64,000 bases of DNA from Deltaproteobacteria bacterium HGW-Deltaproteobacteria-18 (GTDB taxonomy: Bacteria > Desulfobacterota > Desulfovibrionia > Desulfovibrionales > Desulfomicrobiaceae): positions 100,896 through 164,895 of the forward strand of contig PHBE01000006.1 of assembly GCA_002841885.1 (NCBI GenBank), read 5' to 3'. Of the stretch, positions 55,966 to 64,000 are shown one piece after another. The notes below the pieces were generated by a model. That model saw only the letters and a program-made list of their open reading frames with translations. It searched no databases and was not told where the DNA came from. A program made the position numbers and the translations under genes. Each line of letters begins with the position of its first letter. The stretch's first letter is position 1.

Positions 55966-56210
55966 CTACCTTGGCCGGGCCGAGGCCTCAACCCGAGCCC
56001 GCATCAAAAGCCCGATCAGTTTAACGCGGCCAAGCCTCTGCACGTAGTCGTTCTTCAGGATTTTGAGCGCGGCGCAGATCCGCATCGGATTTTGCCGCAA
56101 CCGTCACGAAAAGGTCTCCAGGTCTTCGGGTGCGGGCAGATCGGGGCATGCAGGACCGCTGCTTCGATTCCGCTTTTCTGGGCACCCCGGAACTTTACAT
56201 CTGACCTCCA
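55966..56210 (-). pseudogene. possible frameshifted small gene downstream of PhoH-like gene
   Basis: Three minus-strand frames in turn give protein-like segments that would join into one product: a Cys-containing start (EVRCKVPGCPEKR, CPDLPAPEDLETF), a middle FVTVAAKSDADLRRA, and an end LKILKNDYVQRLGRVKLIG to a stop at 55966. Two single-base shifts would be required. A GGAGG site precedes an ATG followed at once by TAA. It may be a decayed gene, sequencing errors or chance; no homologue is recalled. Confidence 0.3.
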
Positions 56211-56223
56211 GCTCCCCCTCAAA

Positions 56224-57411
56224 TCAGAGACCGGTCTTTATGACCATGTCCGTGATCGGCCCGCGCGAGCGTTCGCCCTTGAGGACGATGTGGCCGTATG
56301 CGGGCAGCCCCTTGAGCATTTTGACGGTCCAGTTCAGCCCGTTGTTGGACTCGTTCAGGTAGGGGTTGTCGACCTGGCGCGTGTCCCCAAGGCAGATGCA
56401 TTTCACGTTTTCGCCCATGCGGGTCAAAAGCGCCCTTGTCTCCGTGCGTGAGAGGTTCTGCATCTCGTCGACGATGACCACCGCATTTTCGAGGTTCATG
56501 CCCCGGATGAAGGCGATGGGCAGAATTTCGAACCGCTTGGGATTGTACCTGAAATTGCCGCCCTCGCTGTCGGCGAAGATTCGGTTGGCCGGACGCAGGT
56601 CGTGCAGCTTCATGAGCAGATCGCCGATATAGCGCACGTAAGGAGCCATCTTCTCCTCAAGATCGCCGGGCAGATAGCCGAGCTTGGCGCCTATCTCAAT
56701 GACGGGCTTGACGAGATAGATCTTGCGGTACGGATTGTCCTTCTTCTCAAGAGCCATGTACAGGGCCGCGGCCAGGGCCAGGAAGGTCTTGCCGTATCCG
56801 GCTTCGGACTGGATGGTGACCAGATTCACGGCATCGTCGAGCAGAAGCTCCAGCGCCAGGTTCTGATAGACGTTGCGCGGCCGCACGTTCCAGACGTTGT
56901 GCTGAAAGTCGACGAAGCGGGGCCCGGAAGTGGCGTGCATGTATGGCTGGCCGCCAATCCAGGCGAAGCTGTTGGGAAAAGAGGGCTCGCCCTCACGCAC
57001 AAAACCGGTGTAGGACTGTGATTCGGAACGGAACGGATTGGAATCGCGATAGCCTTCGCTGGCGATGGAGTGAATGCGGGCCTTGAGCTGAAGGATACGG
57101 TCGTTGGTGACCAGAATGGGCGCATCCACGCCGCTGTCTTTGAGCTCGTCGAGGATCAGGTCATCGCCGCTCTTGCTCTCCGCGTCCGTGAACACACGGG
57201 GCGGAAGGAACAAGACATCCGGGTCGTCCTGCAGGGCGGCAATGGCCTGGGCCACGATATGGGCCACACGCGGCTCGCGCTTGAGCTTGTCCAGCTCTCG
57301 CAGCACGGTGTACGGCAGGATGACCCGGTTCTCCTGGCCGTTGCGCAGAGCGCGGATGCATTGGGGGTTGTCAATGAGCACATTGGTATCAAGTACGTAA
57401 TTCTTCTGCAT
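56224..57411 (-). CDS. PIN domain-PhoH family ATPase
   Basis: A 395-residue protein starting at MQKNYVLDTNVLIDNP. The N-terminal PIN nuclease-like domain has acidic residues in DTNVLID, ELDKLKRE and LVTNDRIL. The C-terminal PhoH domain has the Walker A sequence SEAGYGKTFLA and Walker B region VVIVDEMQNLS. PhoH2-type proteins couple a predicted RNase with an RNA-unwinding ATPase. The gene is preceded by a DksA/TraR-type gene on the same strand, 64 bp away. Confidence 0.9.
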   Translation of the reverse strand: MQKNYVLDTNVLIDNPQCIRALRNGQENRVILPYTVLRELDKLKREPRVAHIVAQAIAALQDDPDVLFLPPRVFTDAESKSGDDLILDELKDSGVDAPILVTNDRILQLKARIHSIASEGYRDSNPFRSESQSYTGFVREGEPSFPNSFAWIGGQPYMHATSGPRFVDFQHNVWNVRPRNVYQNLALELLLDDAVNLVTIQSEAGYGKTFLALAAALYMALEKKDNPYRKIYLVKPVIEIGAKLGYLPGDLEEKMAPYVRYIGDLLMKLHDLRPANRIFADSEGGNFRYNPKRFEILPIAFIRGMNLENAVVIVDEMQNLSRTETRALLTRMGENVKCICLGDTRQVDNPYLNESNNGLNWTVKMLKGLPAYGHIVLKGERSRGPITDMVIKTGL

Positions 57412-57475
57412 GGACGGCTCAATCCTTAGGGACCTGTGGTCCCGGTCCGGACCATTGACGGGAGAAGGCGGCCGA

Positions 57476-57877
57476 TCAGACTGCTGCCAGAACCCCGTCC
57501 CCAAGTCCGGTACGCCCGAATTCGCCGGGATGCCTGTCGATCATCTCCTGGCACTCTATGCAGAAGAGCGCGCTCGGTATGGCCAGGAGCCTGCGGTCGG
57601 CAATATGCTCACCGCACATTTCGCAGATCCCGTAGGAATCGTTGTCGATGGCCTTGAGGGCGATGGTGATGTCCTTGAGCAGCTTAACATTGCGATTGTA
57701 GCGTATCATGTTCCAGTCCTGGGAGGAAGCGGAACTGGCCTGATCGGCCAGGTCTGGCTCAAGCGCCCTGTTCTGGCTCATGGCTTCTCGCAACACCTCG
57801 TTTTCCTTTTCGATCTTCCTGAATTTTTCCCGCAGCTGAAGCTCGATTCCCTGATGGATATGACAGACACGCGACAT
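57476..57877 (-). CDS. DksA/TraR family zinc-finger protein
   Basis: A 133-residue protein; start MSRVCHIHQGIE has GGAGG directly upstream. The C-terminus holds the C4 zinc finger (CEMCGEHIADRRLLAIPSAL in part, then CIEC), and the middle is a coiled-coil helix pair. Unlike E. coli DksA there is no obvious DxxDxA tip; the corresponding turn reads DLADQASS. Such proteins bind the RNA polymerase secondary channel and adjust initiation during starvation. It is probably co-transcribed with the PIN-PhoH gene. Confidence 0.85.
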   Translation of the reverse strand: MSRVCHIHQGIELQLREKFRKIEKENEVLREAMSQNRALEPDLADQASSASSQDWNMIRYNRNVKLLKDITIALKAIDNDSYGICEMCGEHIADRRLLAIPSALFCIECQEMIDRHPGEFGRTGLGDGVLAAV

Positions 57878-58005
57878 GGAGACCTCCATTGTGTGTGGCA
57901 AGCCGGTCCATCCGGAACACCCGAACCCAGCCTCTTGCCGTTGAAGCACACTAGGGCCGGCGTGTTGCGTGTCGGAGACGAAGGCGAGAAGGTTTCATGA
58001 CAGAA

Positions 58006-58380
58006 TCAGCGGCCCGCATCCGCCGCAAGACGGTCAGCGATGAGGCGCTCCAGGGCGGGATCATCCTGCAGGGTGGGCTGGATCACAAATTCGACCCCGG
58101 AAAATTCACCCCGCAAGGCGGCTATCATTTCCGGAATGTCCTGTTCGATATGCACGCCGTTGTAGAGAAAATACTGCATGACCACGATCCTGTCGCAGCC
58201 CTGCGCCACAAGTTCCCGCACCTGATCGGCCAGGGTCGGCTCGCCCAGGGAGAAAAAGGCCGGAAGAACCGGCACGCCCCGGATTCGGCTCGCAACCCGC
58301 TCCACCATGGCCGTGAACTGCAAGGAAACCTCCTTGCGCCTGCTGCCGTGCCCGAGCACGATCATTCCCGTTTTATGCAC
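58006..58380 (-). CDS. cbiX: CbiX-type sirohydrochlorin chelatase-like protein
   Basis: A 124-residue single-domain chelatase-fold protein with a GTG start after GGGAGG. The GHGSRRKE segment near residue 10 contains the conserved metal-binding His, and the second His is near VHIEQDIP. Small CbiX (CbiXS) inserts Co2+ or Ni2+ into sirohydrochlorin on the way to cobalamin or related tetrapyrroles. The next upstream gene encodes a His-rich protein that could hand it metal. Confidence 0.85.
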   Translation of the reverse strand: MHKTGMIVLGHGSRRKEVSLQFTAMVERVASRIRGVPVLPAFFSLGEPTLADQVRELVAQGCDRIVVMQYFLYNGVHIEQDIPEMIAALRGEFSGVEFVIQPTLQDDPALERLIADRLAADAGR

Positions 58381-58454
58381 GCACCCTCCCCAAAAGATGA
58401 AAAAAGGCCCCCCACTCGTGGCAGGCGGCCCTGGAACCGACGATCCCTTCTATC

Positions 58455-58622
58455 CTAATGCTTGTGATCCTCATGAGCCACTGGGGCATGCTCATCGTGG
58501 GTATGGTCGTGATCATGGTCATGGGGATGACTGTGGGTCAGATCCCCGTGGGTATGATCATGGTCATGCTTGACCACTGTCGTGCTGGTCTTTCCTCTCA
58601 AACATCCGCAACCCTTGCACAT
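58455..58622 (-). CDS. 55-residue His-rich, CxxCxC metal-binding protein
   Basis: The frame begins MCKGCGCLRGK with AGGAGG just before the ATG, and then runs almost entirely as His/Asp repeats (HDHDHTHGDLTHSHPHDHDH...). About 16 of 55 residues are His, and the N-terminal Cys cluster CKGCGC adds thiolate sites. Such compositions bind Ni2+, Co2+ or Zn2+. It is 74 bp upstream of the CbiX-like gene on the same strand, so it may store or deliver metal for chelation. It is too short and biased for automatic gene calling. Confidence 0.8.
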   Translation of the reverse strand: MCKGCGCLRGKTSTTVVKHDHDHTHGDLTHSHPHDHDHDHTHDEHAPVAHEDHKH

Positions 58623-58707
58623 ATGGACCTCCTTGAACCTTGGAACAGGCTGTTTTCAATTGATCAGGCTTCAAAAGTAATCCTTTCCCCGTCAATGGCA
58701 ATACCGA

Positions 58708-58761
58708 GCAAAATGCAACATTTTGCACACATACACGTCTTGTGCAAAAAGAGGTGCGCAA
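58708..58761 (+). promoter_or_regulatory. candidate activator sites upstream of zraP-like gene
   Basis: A perfect dyad GCAAAATG-CAA-CATTTTGC (58708-58726) and an imperfect dyad TTGTGC-N10-GCGCAA (58740-58761) lie 62-115 bp before the sigma-54 promoter at 58823. They are good candidates for binding of the downstream ZraR-like regulator. Confidence 0.6.
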
Positions 58762-58822
58762 TTCGTCTTCGCTGAACACGTACCGAAATCATAACATTCT
58801 GAAATAAAAGAATCTAATCTTT

Positions 58823-58838
58823 TGGCACGGCGACTGCT
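58823..58838 (+). promoter_or_regulatory. sigma-54 promoter of zraP-like gene
   Basis: TGGCACG-GCGA-CTGCT matches the -24 element fully and the -12 element but for one base. It is 63 bp before the start codon. Confidence 0.8.
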
Positions 58839-58901
58839 AATCGAAAATCAACCAAAGACATTCCGCTACCTCCAGAATGTTGTTGAAAAGGGAGACTTAA
58901 A

Positions 58902-59375
58902 ATGTACTTGAAACACCTCATACTCGCCCTCACGCTGGTCCTGGCCCTCGCAGCCGGGGCCCAGGCCTACAAGAGCGGCTGTCCGGGACAGGGACACTAC
59001 CAGGACTTCATGTCCGGCCTGACTCCCGAACAGCAACAGAAAGTTCAGGAGCTTACAGATGTGCATCACAAGGAACTCTTTGCCCTCCACAAGGAAATCC
59101 TTGCCAAGCACAAAGCCATGGAAGCCCTGTTCGCGGCAACCCCTGCCGACAAAACCGCCATTGACAAGGCCGTGGCCGAAGTGAGCGAACTGCAGGCGAA
59201 AAAAGAGAGGCTCAACGCGGACTACCGCGTGGAACTGACCGAAATCGCCGGCAAGCCCGGTCCGCTCGAATCAGGCAGAGGCTGCGGCGGCAATTCCGGG
59301 TGCGGAGCACACTCCAGCGGCGCAAGTCCAGACGCCGGCTCTTCCCCCGGATGCCCAGCCGCACAAACCATGTAA
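58902..59375 (+). CDS. ZraP/Spy-like periplasmic metal- and stress-response chaperone
   Basis: A 157-residue secreted protein with signal peptide (LILALTLVLALAAGAQA) and GGGAGA before the ATG. A CPxx/Gln-rich first helix (GLTPEQQQKVQEL) and a long helical body typical of ZraP/CpxP/Spy proteins follow. The C-terminus is Cys/Ser/Gly-rich (GRGCGGNSGCGAHSSG), suggesting metal binding. ZraP in E. coli is a zinc-dependent chaperone under ZraSR. Here it is followed by matching kinase and regulator genes and has a sigma-54 promoter. Confidence 0.85.
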   Translation: MYLKHLILALTLVLALAAGAQAYKSGCPGQGHYQDFMSGLTPEQQQKVQELTDVHHKELFALHKEILAKHKAMEALFAATPADKTAIDKAVAEVSELQAKKERLNADYRVELTEIAGKPGPLESGRGCGGNSGCGAHSSGASPDAGSSPGCPAAQTM

Positions 59376-59402
59376 ATCCTCTCTCTTCCCTCCCTTGAAA
59401 AG

Positions 59403-59438
59403 GGCAAAGGCCGTACCCCCTGCGGCCTTTGCCTTTTC
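59403..59438 (+). terminator. terminator or attenuator between zraP-like and kinase genes
   Basis: Perfect 11-bp stem (59403-59413 with 59423-59433) followed by TTTTC. It would end most zraP-like transcripts before the kinase gene. Confidence 0.75.
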
Positions 59439-59455
59439 CTTGAGAAAGGCAGGCC

Positions 59456-61150
59456 ATGGAACTCGTCCTCCCCTCACGCAGCGATCGCACCATCATGATG
59501 GCCACCATGGCCGTGTTCGTCCTGGGCCTGGCGCTGAGCTTTTCCACGTGGCGGAACCTGCGCCAGCAGCAGGAATCCTTTCACGAACATGCCCTGGTCA
59601 CGGCCCGGGCCATTGCCGCCGGCATAGAAATCAATCTCCGCCGGGAATTGCAGCTGCCCGCGACCCCCGAACACACCAACACCCTCCTGCATCTTCATCG
59701 CACCCTGGCCAAGGAATTGCTCCAGGACTACATCAAGCGCACCGATGCCCGCTTCATCGGCCTTTACAACCCACTCGGGCACATCCTGCTCTCCTCGCAC
59801 AATGATCCAAAGGCGATCCAGGGCCAACTGCCGACCATCGCCTGGGCGAGCATCGGCATCGCCGGGGAGTGGAGCGGCGAAATGAACTTCGAAGGCCAGC
59901 CCATCATGGTCCTGGGCCGCATCTCGCACCTGACCACGGCTCCCTCCTGTCCCGACGGCCAGTGTCCGCCGGACAAGCAGCCGCCGCTCCTGCTCATCGG
60001 CGTCGACATGACCCACCATCTGGCGGCTTTCGGCAAGTACAAGCGCACGGCCATCCTGCAAACCGGATATATCCTGGCAGTGACCATCGTCTTCTGGATT
60101 CTGCTCCTGGGCTTCCTGCAACGCAACGAACAACACCGGCGCCTGCAACGCCTGGAATCCTTCAACGCCCGCCTGCTGGACAACATGCCCGACGGCCTGC
60201 TGACACTCTCCGCGGAGGGCAAGGTCGTGGCGGCCAATCCGGCGGCCATAAGTCTCATGGGCGGCATGAGCCCCGTCGATCAGCCGCTCTCCAATCTTTT
60301 CTCGAATCTTGGCCTGGCACCGGACAAGCAGCCGGGCCAGGAATGGAAAACCATCAAGGCTGCCGACCGGCATCTGGAAATTCTGCAACTGCCCCTGAAG
60401 GATGGATCGGAGCAGAGCCTTGTGCTGATTCGCGACCGCACCGAACTGGCCGGTCTTGAGCGGGAGCTGCACCGCAATGAAAAGCTGGCCGCCATCGGCC
60501 GCATGGCGGCGGGCGTGGCCCACGAAATACGCAACCCGCTCTCGGCCCTGCGCGGATTTGCCCAGTTCTTCGCCAAGAAGCTGGCCGGCCGCGACCCCGA
60601 AGAACTGTATGCTCGGACCATGGTCCAGGAAGCGGACCGCCTGAACCGCGTCATCACCGATCTGCTCTTCCTGGCCCGGCCCAGGCAGCTGAGCTTCGCC
60701 GAGGTGCCTCTTGCAGAGATTTTCGGGGAAGTGCATACTCTTCTGTCGATGGACGCAGGCGCCAGGAACGGCCGTCTGGAGCAATGGACAGACGCCAAGA
60801 CCGTGCAGGCCGACCGGGACGCCCTGAAGCAGGCCGTGATCAACCTGATCATGAACAGCGTGGAGGCCCTGCCCGAGAATGGCGGCCTGATCGAACTCTG
60901 GGCCGAGGCCGGCGACAACGGGACCTGGGTCCGCGTCCGGGACAACGGCGCAGGCATGAGCCCGGAAGAGCGCGAACACGCCCTGGAGCCGTTCTTCACC
61001 ACCCGGGACAAGGGTACGGGCCTTGGGCTGGCCATTGTCCATACCATCATGCAGGAGCATGGCGGCAGCATCCAGATTGAAACACCGACGGCCGGAGGCA
61101 CCATCGTCTCCCTCTTCTTCCCCGCCAACCAAACCGGGAGCAGCACATGA
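59456..61150 (+). CDS. ZraS-like sensor histidine kinase
   Basis: A 564-residue kinase with membrane segments at residues ~13-32 and ~200-222 around a ~165-residue periplasmic domain. That domain includes a short CPDGQCPPDK segment that could bind metal. A PAS region, the H-box GVAHEIRNPLSALRGF, and HATPase motifs ([21 protein letters not shown]) follow. Its stop overlaps the regulator start by 4 nt. Similarity of layout to E. coli ZraS suggests zinc or envelope-stress sensing. Confidence 0.88.
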   Translation: MELVLPSRSDRTIMMATMAVFVLGLALSFSTWRNLRQQQESFHEHALVTARAIAAGIEINLRRELQLPATPEHTNTLLHLHRTLAKELLQDYIKRTDARFIGLYNPLGHILLSSHNDPKAIQGQLPTIAWASIGIAGEWSGEMNFEGQPIMVLGRISHLTTAPSCPDGQCPPDKQPPLLLIGVDMTHHLAAFGKYKRTAILQTGYILAVTIVFWILLLGFLQRNEQHRRLQRLESFNARLLDNMPDGLLTLSAEGKVVAANPAAISLMGGMSPVDQPLSNLFSNLGLAPDKQPGQEWKTIKAADRHLEILQLPLKDGSEQSLVLIRDRTELAGLERELHRNEKLAAIGRMAAGVAHEIRNPLSALRGFAQFFAKKLAGRDPEELYARTMVQEADRLNRVITDLLFLARPRQLSFAEVPLAEIFGEVHTLLSMDAGARNGRLEQWTDAKTVQADRDALKQAVINLIMNSVEALPENGGLIELWAEAGDNGTWVRVRDNGAGMSPEEREHALEPFFTTRDKGTGLGLAIVHTIMQEHGGSIQIETPTAGGTIVSLFFPANQTGSST

Positions 61151-62511
61151 CCACACAGTCCACTGTCCTCGTCATCGATGACGAACCGGCGCACAGGCTC
61201 ATGGTCCGCGTCGTCCTCGGCGACGCAGGCTTCAAGGTGCTGGAGGCGGACAACGGCTCGTCCGGCTTGGCCACATTGCGCGCCAAGCCCGTGGACGTGG
61301 TTTTGCTGGACATGCGCATGCCGGGCATGAGCGGCCTCGATGTGCTGCAGAAAATGCACGAGGAAGGGATGACGACCCCGGTGATCATGCTGACCGCGTT
61401 CGGCAACGTGAGCAGCGCCGTGGAGTCCATGAAAATTGGCGCATGGGATTATCTGACCAAGCCGACAGACAACGACGAATTGCTGGCCGTGGTCAAAAAA
61501 GCGGCGGAACATGTACGCCTGACCCGCGAAAACCGCGACCTCAAAAAACAGATCGGGCGGCTGCAGGAAACCAGAATCATCGGCAACAGCGAGGAGATCC
61601 GCAAGGTCGTTGACCTCATCGAACAGGTGGGGCCAAGCGAAGCCAACGTGCTCATTCTCGGAGAATCGGGCACGGGCAAGGAACTTGTTGCCCAATTGCT
61701 GCACGAGCAGAGTGCGCGGGCCAAGGGTCCGCTGGTCAAGGTCAACTGCGCGGCCCTGCCCGAAAACCTGCTCGAGAGCGAACTCTTCGGCTATGTGCGC
61801 GGCGCCTTCACCGGCGCGGCCCAGGACAAGCCCGGCCGCTTCCAGCTGGCCGGTGGCGGGACCCTCTTTCTCGATGAAATCGGGGAGCTGCCGCCGACCC
61901 TGCAGGCCAAGATCCTGCGCGCCTTGCAGGAACGCATCGTCGAACCCCTCGGCGGCGTGACTCCGGTCAGCATCGACGTACGTTTCATCGCGGCCACAAA
62001 CCGCGACCTCCCGGCCATGATCGCCGAGGGCAAATTCCGCGAAGACCTTTATTATCGCCTCAACGTGCTCGAAATACGCATTCCGCCCCTGCGTGAACGC
62101 ATCGAAGACATCCCGCTGCTCGTGGACTATCTGCTGGAGAAGCTCGGCCGCAAAAACAACCGCCCGGTTCGCACCGTCAGCCGTGAATTTCTGGACGCGC
62201 TGGGACGGCACGAATGGCGAGGCAACGTGCGCGAGCTTGAAAACGTCCTGGAGCGCGCACTCATCCTCTGCCGCACGGACATTCTGGATCTGCGGGACCT
62301 CCCGGATCATCTGCTGGCTCCCGCCCCGCCGTCCCGCCCCACGCAAGTCGTTCAGTCCGGGGAAAGTCCGCTTGAGACAGCCGAACGGCATGCCCTGGAA
62401 GAGACCCTCCGCAAATACGCCGGACACCGCGAACGCACCGCCCAGGCCTTGGGCATCAGCCGCCGCACGCTGCAATACCGCCTCAAGAAATACGGACTGA
62501 CCACCAGATAA
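61147..62511 (+). CDS. ZraR-like sigma-54 response regulator
   Basis: A 454-residue NtrC-family regulator. The receiver domain has DDEPAHRLM, phosphoacceptor Asp in LLDMRMPGMSG, and TKPTDN. The AAA+ domain has GESGTGKE and a standard GAFTGA loop, with R-finger region LYYRLNVLEIRIP. The Fis-type HTH reads RERTAQALGISRRTLQYRL. It should activate the zraP-like sigma-54 promoter and perhaps its own operon. Confidence 0.92.
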   Translation: MTTQSTVLVIDDEPAHRLMVRVVLGDAGFKVLEADNGSSGLATLRAKPVDVVLLDMRMPGMSGLDVLQKMHEEGMTTPVIMLTAFGNVSSAVESMKIGAWDYLTKPTDNDELLAVVKKAAEHVRLTRENRDLKKQIGRLQETRIIGNSEEIRKVVDLIEQVGPSEANVLILGESGTGKELVAQLLHEQSARAKGPLVKVNCAALPENLLESELFGYVRGAFTGAAQDKPGRFQLAGGGTLFLDEIGELPPTLQAKILRALQERIVEPLGGVTPVSIDVRFIAATNRDLPAMIAEGKFREDLYYRLNVLEIRIPPLRERIEDIPLLVDYLLEKLGRKNNRPVRTVSREFLDALGRHEWRGNVRELENVLERALILCRTDILDLRDLPDHLLAPAPPSRPTQVVQSGESPLETAERHALEETLRKYAGHRERTAQALGISRRTLQYRLKKYGLTTR

Positions 62512-62514
62512 AAA

Positions 62515-62550
62515 AGGCCGATTCCCCGCAAAGGGAGCCGGCCTCTTCAT
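62515..62550. terminator. terminator between convergent regulator and Usp genes
   Basis: AGGCCG/CGGCCT stem with an inner CCC/GGG pair, T-rich on the plus-strand side and preceded by A-rich sequence, serving both directions. Confidence 0.7.
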
Positions 62551-62568
62551 TTTTCATGCATGCTGGAA

Positions 62569-63033
62569 TCAGATGCCGCAGGCATCCTTGAGATACTTCC
62601 CGCGCAGGTTGCGCGTGACCAGCACCGGACACGACGCCCCTTCAAGCACACGCGTGACCACGCTGCCCATGATCACATTCTCGAGCACCGACAGCCCGCG
62701 CGAACCGATGACGATCAGATCGCAATCCAGCTCGTCCTGCGCGTTCAGGATGACATAGTCGGGACGGCCGCTGCGCGAAATCAGCTCCACTTCCATACCG
62801 CAAGGCTCAAGCATCTTCTTGAACTCTTCCAGGATTGCCATGGACCTGGCCTCGGCGTTGGCGCGCAACTTCTCGGCCATTTCGCCGCCGATGGTCATGT
62901 TGACGGGCTCCCAGACATTGAGAAGATATACCTTGGGATGTCTGGAATTGACCAGCTGCGTTCCATACTTGGCCGCGTTTCTGGATGAATCCGAGCCATC
63001 CACCGGGATCAATACACGTTCAACCTTTATCAT
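62569..63033 (-). CDS. universal stress protein, UspA family
   Basis: A 154-residue protein with GGAGG before the ATG. The ATP-binding pattern is complete: VLIPVDGSDSSRNA at the first strand and GSRGLSVLENVIMGSVVTRV, the G-2x-G-9x-G(S) motif. Members bind ATP and aid survival under starvation or oxidative stress. It is 42 bp downstream of the ion antiporter gene on the same strand, and may be a cytoplasmic partner of it. Confidence 0.93.
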   Translation of the reverse strand: MIKVERVLIPVDGSDSSRNAAKYGTQLVNSRHPKVYLLNVWEPVNMTIGGEMAEKLRANAEARSMAILEEFKKMLEPCGMEVELISRSGRPDYVILNAQDELDCDLIVIGSRGLSVLENVIMGSVVTRVLEGASCPVLVTRNLRGKYLKDACGI

Positions 63034-63075
63034 AGCAGTACCTCCGCGGCGGCAGGGCCGCCTCTTAGCTTGCGA

Positions 63076-64000
63076 TTAACGGAAGAAAAGAAAGGTCATG
63101 AGCACGAAACAGGGGACCAGTATGCCCACGGACCAAGCCATGTAGCCAAAGAAGCTGGGCATCTTGATTCCGCTTGATTCGGCGATGGACCGGACCATGA
63201 AGTTGGGGGCGTTGCCGATATAGGTGTTGGCACCCATGAACACCGCGCCCGCCGAAATTGCCATGAGGGTGTGCACGTGTTCCATCAGGAATTGCGCATC
63301 GCCACCGGCGGTATTGAAAAAGACCAGATAGGTCGGAGCGTTGTCCAGGAAGCTCGACAGGGCGCCGGTCAGCCAGAAATACATGGCGTTGTTGGCCACT
63401 CCGTCGACGGAAACCAGGGAAATGAGGCTCGACAGGGCGCCGTCCATGCCGGCGCGCAGGATGGCGATAGCCGGAATCATGGTGATGAAGATGCCCGCAA
63501 AGAGCTTGGCCACCTCGACAATGGGCTCCCAGTTGAACTCGTTGCGGCGGCGGATTTCGGCGGCCGTGGTCTTGAGGCTGACAAAGGCCAGGACCAGCAG
63601 CAGGATGTCGCGGGCGATATTCTGCAGTTCCATGTGAACATGATAAACGGTCACCCCGCCCTCGGGCTTCCACATGCCGCTCATGAGTACGCCGCCCACC
63701 ACACCGGCCAGCAGCAGCAGATTGAAGGTGCCTTCCAGGCGCAGCTTGCCGTCCTGCCCCGCGTCGGGAGACTCGGGGCGGCCTTCCTTGTTGAAAAGCA
63801 CCGTGTCGATGACGAAATACAGGCCAAGCAAAATGATCGACATGACCACAAAAGGAACGAAAAGATGCTGGGTGGTCCAGAAGAAGGACACGCCCTTCAA
63901 AAAGCCCAGGAACAGCGGCGGATCGCCCAAAGGCGTGAGACTGCCGCCGATGTTGGCCACCAGGAAGATGAAAAAGACGATGGTGTGCACCTTGTATTTG
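63076..64000 (-). CDS. ion antiporter of the ArsB/NhaD-CitM superfamily, C-terminal part
   Basis: The frame is open to the window edge (KYKVHTIVFFIF), so the N-terminus lies beyond it. The ~308 visible residues have about eight membrane segments. Motifs include the helix-hairpin signature GGSLTPLGDPPLFLGF, and FLDNAPTYLVFFNTAGG and TYIGNAPNFM in the second half. These match the IT-superfamily fold of Na+/H+ antiporters and arsenite or citrate transporters; the ion is not certain. The Usp gene follows closely. Confidence 0.82.
   Translation of the reverse strand, partial: KYKVHTIVFFIFLVANIGGSLTPLGDPPLFLGFLKGVSFFWTTQHLFVPFVVMSIILLGLYFVIDTVLFNKEGRPESPDAGQDGKLRLEGTFNLLLLAGVVGGVLMSGMWKPEGGVTVYHVHMELQNIARDILLLVLAFVSLKTTAAEIRRRNEFNWEPIVEVAKLFAGIFITMIPAIAILRAGMDGALSSLISLVSVDGVANNAMYFWLTGALSSFLDNAPTYLVFFNTAGGDAQFLMEHVHTLMAISAGAVFMGANTYIGNAPNFMVRSIAESSGIKMPSFFGYMAWSVGILVPCFVLMTFLFFR

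Noticed and set aside
60280..62550. 756-codon minus-strand frame across the ZraS/ZraR-like genes
   Set aside because: Spans two well-supported genes and their overlap, with no motif or ribosome site.

Overview
This 64 kb window looks like chromosome from a Gram-negative, anaerobic deltaproteobacterium of the Desulfovibrionales type (Desulfomicrobium or Desulfovibrio-like). That placement is inferred from the high GC, a multihaem cytochrome c, many sensor kinase/sigma-54 activator pairs, a haem-motif sensor kinase, and TauE/SafE and YeiH-type transporters. No rRNA, tRNA, phage, integrase or intact transposase gene was seen.

Layout. 1-5.5 kb: end of a multihaem cytochrome, a small Cys-rich protein, a sensor kinase, a GspE/PilB-type ATPase and an HDOD protein. 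5.6-8.0 kb: a lemA/DUF2207 pair on the minus strand. 8.2-17.5 kb: bacterial alpha-2-macroglobulin, penicillin-binding protein 1C and a TyrR-like regulator. 17.8-26.3 kb: a sigma-54 response regulator and a haem-motif (DUF3365-like) kinase, then two tandem copies of a YeiH-family transporter plus small membrane protein, each copy behind a sigma-54 promoter. 26.6-28.6 kb: an MlaA lipoprotein and a secreted alpha/beta hydrolase. 28.8-32.8 kb: phoB-phoR-pstB-phoU; the partner genes pstS-pstC-pstA lie 13 kb away at 45.6-49.1 kb. Both groups carry Pho-box-like repeats. 33-38 kb: an EAL-CBS-GGDEF protein, a MATE exporter, a MITE-like repeat and a conserved protein of unknown role. 38-45.3 kb: a minus-strand operon of a receiver-Lon hybrid protease, a sensor kinase and a sigma-54 regulator, divergent from a sigma-54 operon with a 58-aa protein, a Usp-like protein, a small membrane protein and a TauE/SafE permease. 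49-57.9 kb: Cys-cluster protein, Hsp20, Ptb-like enzyme, IlvN-like ACT protein, threonine catabolism (kbl, tdh, Lrp regulator), PIN-PhoH ATPase and DksA/TraR protein. 58-62.5 kb: CbiX-like chelatase, a 55-aa His-rich protein and a ZraP-ZraS-ZraR-like metal/envelope stress system. 62.6-64 kb: a universal stress protein and the 3' part of an ion antiporter.

How the genes work together. Three modules share one plan: a sensor kinase and sigma-54 activator next to a target operon with a -24/-12 promoter (YeiH pair, TauE operon, zraP). The most unusual gene is a Lon-type protease (40872-42899) with a complete receiver domain inserted just before the AAA+ Walker A segment. It is co-transcribed with a kinase and a sigma-54 regulator, which suggests phosphorylation-controlled proteolysis coupled to transcription. 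A second unusual item is a pair of ~175-bp structured elements (17571-17744 and 53713-53889). They share conserved interior blocks, but their 27-bp stems differ in sequence while keeping their pairing.
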